Assembly (NCBI GenBank): GCA_905233325.1
Contig: CAJODU010000012.1
Span: forward strand, 1-16,729
DNA length: 16,729 bases
From: an uncultured Selenomonadaceae bacterium
Lineage (GTDB): Bacteria; Bacillota; Negativicutes; Selenomonadales; Selenomonadaceae
Direction: 5' to 3'
Shown: one piece after another, positions 13,277-16,729 of the stretch
How positions within the stretch are numbered: position 1 is the first letter of the stretch
Layout: each line of letters starts with the position of its first letter
Program-made: the position numbers and the translations under genes
The notes under the pieces: model-generated
Seen by the model: the letters and a program-made list of their open reading frames with translations, nothing else
Database searches by the model: none
What the model was told of the DNA's origin: nothing

Positions 13277-14098
13277 TTATGCGAACAGACCGATAGCATA
13301 ACCAACGATACCAAGTGCGAAGAGTCCGACGATAACCATAAGCGGATTGACGCCGGCTTTGAGTATCTTCATGCAGGCGAATGTCATCAACAGTGCTACG
13401 ATACCGGGCATTAAGCTGTCAAGAATTGTCTGCAAAGTCGTTACAACATGCTCACCCATGGCATTGTCATATTCAGAAATAACGAGCGGCATATTTACAG
13501 TTGTCCATTTAGCAACGAGGGCACCCATAACGAACAAACCGAGAACGGACGATCCTTCCGTGAGGAAGTGCATTTGATTGCCGCCGATATTTTCAACCAG
13601 CTCTGTACCTTTCTCATAGCCGTATTGGACGCCATACCAGTGAGTTGCGAGACGAATTGCATTGAATCCGACGAAGAAGATTATTGGGCCAAGCAGCGAG
13701 CCGGTAAGAGCGATACCTGCACCGAGTGCTGCAAGGACAGGGCGAACTGTACCCCAGAAGATAGGATCACCGACACCGGCAAGAGGTCCGATAAGACCGA
13801 CCTTAACACCGGAAAGGGTTGCTGCAGAGATGTCCGCACCGTTGGCTTTCTTCTCTTCCATAGCACCGATAATACCCATGATTGCTGCTGCAACGAATGG
13901 CTGAGTGTTGAAGAATTCCAAGTGACGTTTGAGTGCTGCTTTGAGCTCGTCACCTTCGTAAAGCCTTTTGAGGATTGGCATCATAGAAACACAGAAACCG
14001 ATAGCCTGCATACGCTCAAAGTTGAAGGAGCCGAGCAGGAAATTTGATCTGATAAATGTCCAAAACAGATCGTCTTTTGTGACTTTTTTTTCTGCCAT
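13277..14098 (-). CDS. PTS mannose/fructose/sorbose family, subunit IID
   Basis: 273 residues from ATG 14098, preceded by GGGAGGAG at proper distance; the in-frame GTG at 14107 is less likely. IID and IIC together form the membrane channel of mannose-class phosphotransferase systems. Family features: the N-terminal FIRSNFLLGSFNFERMQAIG, HLEFFNTQPFVAAAIMGI, EEKKANG, and the central LIGPLAGVGDPIFWGT, which is highly conserved in ManZ-type proteins. The C-terminal segment LKAGVNPLMVIVGLFALGIV holds the membrane helix. It follows IIC by 16 nt, and a strong terminator lies after it. The sugar cannot be told from sequence: mannose, fructose, sorbose and N-acetylated amino sugars are all used by this class. 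Confidence 0.93.
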   Translation of the reverse strand: MAEKKVTKDDLFWTFIRSNFLLGSFNFERMQAIGFCVSMMPILKRLYEGDELKAALKRHLEFFNTQPFVAAAIMGIIGAMEEKKANGADISAATLSGVKVGLIGPLAGVGDPIFWGTVRPVLAALGAGIALTGSLLGPIIFFVGFNAIRLATHWYGVQYGYEKGTELVENIGGNQMHFLTEGSSVLGLFVMGALVAKWTTVNMPLVISEYDNAMGEHVVTTLQTILDSLMPGIVALLMTFACMKILKAGVNPLMVIVGLFALGIVGYAIGLFA

Positions 14099-14114
14099 TG
14101 TTCTCACTCCTCCC

Positions 14115-14915
14115 TTACATCAAGTCAGAATCGTCAATGTCGTCGCCTTCTACGGCACTGCCACCGCCGGTTTTAGCTGCTTCTTCAATGGCAATCTGTG
14201 TCTGCATATCTTTGATATGGAAGTAAGCACAGATAGCACCGATTGCACCGAAACCGATGAGGTTGAAGTCAGTGAAGACTGCAAGCAGGAAACCGAGGAA
14301 GAAGTAAACCATGAGCTTCTCTGCATTCATCATATTGATGACCATTGCATAACCGACAACGACGATAAAGCCGCCGGCGACCTGCAGACCGCGAGTAATG
14401 ACTTCAGGAATGGAATTGAGGGCGTTGTTGACGACATCAGTACCGGCAACTGCTGCGATGGCACAAGTAGGAATAGCAACACGAAGTGCCTGGAGAAGAA
14501 GACCGGCAACGTGACACAATTCAATACCGCGCATATTGCCTTCATCAGCGTACTTATCAGCTAAATGTTGGAAGAAAACAGTAATAGTGCGGACGAAAAT
14601 CGTCAAAACTTGACCGGCAGCAGCAAGAGGAACTGCAAGAGCGATACCTGCACCGATACTTTGATGACCAACGATAACGAGAACTGTTGAAACGGTTGAG
14701 GCGAGGGCAGCGTCAGGAGCCATAGCCGCACCGACGTTCATCCAGCCCAGAGCCATCATTTCAAGGGTACCACCAAGAATAATGCCTGTTGTAATATCGC
14801 CGAGAACTGCACCTGTCATGGTACAAGCAATGACGGGGCGGTGGAACTGAGCTTCGTCCACAACCGACGCCATACCGGCGATGGAGGCGACAATGAATAA
14901 CATTATCATTGTCAT
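14115..14915 (-). CDS. PTS mannose/fructose/sorbose family, subunit IIC
   Basis: 266 residues from ATG 14915 with AAAGAGGTG 7 nt upstream. It is a polytopic membrane permease. Family features include FHRPVIACTMTGAVLGD, ILGGTLEMMALGWMNVGAAM and the PDAALASTVSTVLV region that matches ManY-type proteins. Further hydrophobic helices follow (IVVVGYAMVINMM, LGFLLAVFTDFNLIG). The C-terminal tail is acidic (VEGDDIDDSDLM), more so than usual. The gene lies between IIB, 130 nt upstream, and IID, 16 nt downstream. With IIB and IID it moves and phosphorylates the sugar. Confidence 0.93.
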   Translation of the reverse strand: MTMIMLFIVASIAGMASVVDEAQFHRPVIACTMTGAVLGDITTGIILGGTLEMMALGWMNVGAAMAPDAALASTVSTVLVIVGHQSIGAGIALAVPLAAAGQVLTIFVRTITVFFQHLADKYADEGNMRGIELCHVAGLLLQALRVAIPTCAIAAVAGTDVVNNALNSIPEVITRGLQVAGGFIVVVGYAMVINMMNAEKLMVYFFLGFLLAVFTDFNLIGFGAIGAICAYFHIKDMQTQIAIEEAAKTGGGSAVEGDDIDDSDLM

Positions 14916-15045
14916 GATAAAACACCTCTTTCATTATTGAATATTCAGTTGTCAATGTGATGATAGAGGTCAGTCAGCAGTCAGCCATTTTGGTTTCAAT
15001 ACCTATCTGCCGGCTGCTGATCGCTCTAGTCGGTCTGCCAAATGA
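14916..15045 (-). other. IIB-IIC intergenic region with potential stem-loop
   Basis: 130 nt without a gene inside the operon. In the transcript CAGCAG (within GATCAGCAGCCGG) can pair with CTGCTG (within GACTGCTGAC), and GCC/GGC segments lie between them. It could be a processing or stability element. No T tract follows, so it is not an intrinsic terminator. Confidence 0.35.
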
Positions 15046-15537
15046 TTAAGCAAGACCTTTGGATTTGAGGGCGTCCATTGCGTCAACTTTAGGATCGTTG
15101 GCGAGCTTGCGCATCTCAACTTCAATACCCATACCTACCAACTCTTTGATTGCCTTGACATCATCAGCGTTGACAGCAACAGCCTGAGAGATCATGGTAT
15201 CGCCGTCTTTAAAGCACTTACCGCCAAGGTTGACACTCTTGAACGGAATACCGCCCTTGACTGCTCTCACGACATCAGTAGGATTGGTGAAGAGGAAGAG
15301 AGTTTTGAAAGAATCGTATTTAGGATTCTTGTAAGCCTCAACAGCCTTGTCGACAGGAACGACATAGCCCTTGAGTCCCGGGGGAACGACTTGCAGCAAG
15401 AGTTTTTTGCGGAGTTCATCCTTCGCAACTTCATCACTGCAGCACATGATTCTGTTACAGCCCGTCACTTTTGACCAGACTGTTGCAACTTGACCGTGAA
15501 TCAGACGGTCGTCAATGCGACAAAAAGCTATTTCCAT
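15046..15537 (-). CDS. PTS mannose/fructose/sorbose family, subunit IIB
   Basis: 163 residues from ATG 15537 (MEIAFCRIDDRLIHGQ), with AAAGGTGG 7 nt upstream; the frame remains open further up but has no SD there. IIB is the cytoplasmic domain that takes a phosphate from IIA and passes it to the sugar. The phospho-histidine is H14 in DDRLIHGQVATVW, the family's signature. Other family marks are NRIMCCSDEVAKDE, FLFTNPTDV and the VNLGGKCFKDG segment. No IIA gene or domain is in the window; upstream is an AT-rich region and an insertion sequence. IIA must be supplied from elsewhere. Confidence 0.92.
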   Translation of the reverse strand: MEIAFCRIDDRLIHGQVATVWSKVTGCNRIMCCSDEVAKDELRKKLLLQVVPPGLKGYVVPVDKAVEAYKNPKYDSFKTLFLFTNPTDVVRAVKGGIPFKSVNLGGKCFKDGDTMISQAVAVNADDVKAIKELVGMGIEVEMRKLANDPKVDAMDALKSKGLA

Positions 15538-15601
15538 AAGATAACCACCTTTCTTTGACTCACCTTTGTGAGACAGAATTGAAAAAATTCTAAACACTTG
15601 T

Positions 15602-15630
15602 ATTTTATATTCTATGCAAAAAAAAATCAA
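15602..15630 (-). promoter_or_regulatory. Promoter of the PTS operon
   Basis: Minus strand -35 TTGATT (15625-15630), 17-nt spacer, -10 TAAAAT (15602-15607). A small inverted repeat AGAATT / AATTCT lies in the leader. I see no good sigma-54 (GG/GC) promoter and no convincing cre box. Confidence 0.5.
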
Positions 15631-15651
15631 GTGGAAATTATAATTTTTCAT

Positions 15652-15851
15652 ATTTTTTTCACATTATTTTCGCTTTTGATATATATACTATTTATAGTTG
15701 AAATATATTCTTTAGTTCACAGAAAATTCATTAAAAATTGTGAATAGTTTTTAGACCTTATGACTAAAGGTGCTAAAGTGTGCCCTTATCGGTTTAAAAG
15801 ACACTTTTTTCGTCAAAAATCCTAACAAATCATAGATTTACTCAAAATATT
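15652..15851. other. Intergenic region upstream of the PTS genes, no gene seen
   Basis: About 200 AT-rich bases with no supported ORF. It holds two hairpins: ACCTT / AAGGT near 15755-15771, and AAAGTGT (15775-15781) / ACACTTT (15801-15807) with a 19-nt loop and a T6 run. The second looks like a plus-strand terminator with no gene in front of it, so it may be a remnant left by insertion or rearrangement. Confidence 0.5.
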
Positions 15852-15868
15852 GGGCGTGTTGGTAAACT
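15852..15868 (+). repeat. Left terminal inverted repeat of the IS
   Basis: GGGCGTGTTGGTAAACT. It compares with the right end, read inwards, as GAGTCTGTTGGTAAACT. The last 12 bases are identical; three of the outer five differ. Confidence 0.85.
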
Positions 15869-15971
15869 ATAAAAATAAGCCCTGAGTTGCTCTCTTTGAT
15901 AAAATATATTTGCTAAAAATATCGAGGAGAGATAACTCACGGCAAATATAATTTATCACAATCGCTTTGAT

Positions 15972-16709
15972 TTGACAACAGAACAATTCAATCAAATCAA
16001 ACATTTACTGCCAAAAGCTAAAAATACCGGCAGACCACCACTTGATAATTATCGAACACTCAATGCCATATTTTGGATAATGAGAAGCGGAGCACCCTGG
16101 CGAGATTTACCGCCTGAATATGGTAATTGGAATAGCATTTATCACAAATTCCGAAAATGGTGCGAACAAGGCATTTTTATCAACATACTTCGAGAATTGA
16201 ACTCCAGTAAGTCAGCCCTTATTGAAATGGACTCAACCTATTGCAAGGTTCATCAGCATGGCTTCGGTGCTCGTAAAGTTTATGGCAATCAAGCTATCGG
16301 AATAAGTCGTGGTGGTAAGAATACCAAGATTCATGCTCTCATCAACGATAAAATGGAATTACTCTCCTTTTTGCTCACTGGCGGAGAAGTTTTTGACAGT
16401 AAAGTTGCAGTTGACTTATTGAAAACAGTTGACCTCACCGATAAGACGGTACTTGCAGATAGAGCGTATGGAGCAAGTGACATTCGAGATTATATTTGTG
16501 AAAATGCTGCTCTTTCATGCATTCCCGATAAAGTTAATTCACAAATCAAACATTCATTTGACAAAGAAGTATACAAGCAGAGAAATATTATTGAGAGATT
16601 TTTCAATAAGATAAAGAATAATCGTCACATTGCAATGAGATATGATAAATTGTCGATATGTTTTTTGAATTTTGTGGTATTAGCGGCAATCAAAATGAAG
16701 TTGAAATGA
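15972..16709 (+). CDS. IS5-family DDE transposase
   Basis: 245 residues from TTG 15972. The N-terminal part (GRPPLDNYRTLNAIFWIMRS, then GAPWRDLPPEYGNW) is the DUF4096-type domain of IS5 transposases. The DDE triad is D87 in IEMDSTYCKVH, D163 in VLADRAYGA and E208 in NIIERFFNKIKN. The frame continues open upstream as ANIIYHNRFDLTTEQ, which looks like genuine N-terminus. The codon in the expected start position is ACG (15939-15941), with AGGAGA 8 nt before it, where related elements would have ATG. The protein may start at ACG, ATT or TTG, or be poorly expressed. There is no internal frameshift. The stop overlaps the right inverted repeat. Confidence 0.85.
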   Translation: MTTEQFNQIKHLLPKAKNTGRPPLDNYRTLNAIFWIMRSGAPWRDLPPEYGNWNSIYHKFRKWCEQGIFINILRELNSSKSALIEMDSTYCKVHQHGFGARKVYGNQAIGISRGGKNTKIHALINDKMELLSFLLTGGEVFDSKVAVDLLKTVDLTDKTVLADRAYGASDIRDYICENAALSCIPDKVNSQIKHSFDKEVYKQRNIIERFFNKIKNNRHIAMRYDKLSICFLNFVVLAAIKMKLK

Positions 16710-16725
16710 GTTTACCAACAGACTC
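16709..16725 (-). repeat. Right terminal inverted repeat of the IS
   Basis: Read on the minus strand it is GAGTCTGTTGGTAAACT. It pairs with 15852-15868 and marks the end of the element, 4 nt from the window edge. Confidence 0.85.
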
Positions 16726-16729
16726 TAAT

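Larger units (their letters stand above)
15852..16725 (+). mobile_element. IS5-family insertion sequence (about 874 bp)
   Basis: Bounded by inverted repeats of 17 nt matching at 14 positions, with 12 identical at the inner end (15857-15868 and 16709-16720). It contains one transposase gene. No clear target duplication can be read: the right flank is only four bases long (TAAT) before the window ends, and the left flank ends ATT. Confidence 0.85.

Noticed and set aside
13448..14047. 199-codon plus-strand ORF rich in Cys, Thr and Glu
   Set aside because: Lies wholly opposite the IID gene, whose family motifs are clear.
15541..15700. Sigma-54 promoter or cre site for the PTS operon
   Set aside because: No TGGCAC-N5-TTGC pattern and no match to the cre consensus good enough to report; a sigma-A-type promoter fits better.
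15849..15851. Target-site duplication of the IS
   Set aside because: Left flank ATT and right flank TAAT do not give a convincing direct repeat, and the right flank is cut by the window end.
1..16729. CRISPR array, tRNA or rRNA genes
   Set aside because: No regularly spaced repeats and no cloverleaf or rRNA-like segments were recognised; short tRNA-like folds were not searched computationally.

Overview
The window looks like a chromosomal segment of an anaerobic, diderm Firmicute of the Negativicutes (Selenomonas/Veillonella type). The reasons are a fused BioW-BioF biotin enzyme, a mannose-family PTS, strong Firmicute-style ribosome binding sites, and a type IV pilus retraction ATPase and a chemoreceptor in the same stretch. 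The lineage is inferred from gene content, not from a marker gene.

Layout. 1-214: 3' end of a methionine ABC permease (metI). 326-684: a compact locus that reads as an undescribed-looking type I toxin-antitoxin module. It has a 29-residue membrane peptide on the minus strand, a convergent small RNA promoter on the plus strand, a shared hairpin between them, and two 13-nt repeats that make the small RNA complementary to the toxin's ribosome binding site/start codon and to its early codons. This is the par/Fst (pAD1) architecture. 741-1810: a coupled 16-codon leader ORF and a membrane-anchored protein of unknown function. 1782-4401 (minus): pilT and prfC as an operon. 4430-4705: a second small-peptide locus with convergent promoters, whose hydrophobic frame is displaced by one base at an A6 run. 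4744-7462 (minus): bioWF and larB. 7611-8921 (plus): an MFS transporter divergent from bioWF. 8996-10744 (minus): a chemoreceptor. 11008-11796 (minus): a two-receiver protein without an output domain. 11888-13072 (minus): an AAA/DUF4143-type ATPase. 13277-15537 (minus): mannose-family PTS genes in the order IIB-IIC-IID, with no IIA. 15852-16725: an IS5-family element with matching terminal inverted repeats, ending 4 nt before the window edge.

How the genes relate. The permease, the PTS and the MFS protein are import functions. BioWF converts pimelate to 8-amino-7-oxononanoate, so the divergent MFS gene is a candidate (unproven) transporter for that pathway. LarB makes the precursor of the nickel-pincer cofactor and is co-transcribed with bioWF without other lar genes here. 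PilT, the chemoreceptor and the receiver protein are motility and signalling functions, but they are not obviously one operon.

The strongest candidate for something new is the 326-684 locus. The 4430-4705 locus is a weaker, possibly decayed relative of it.
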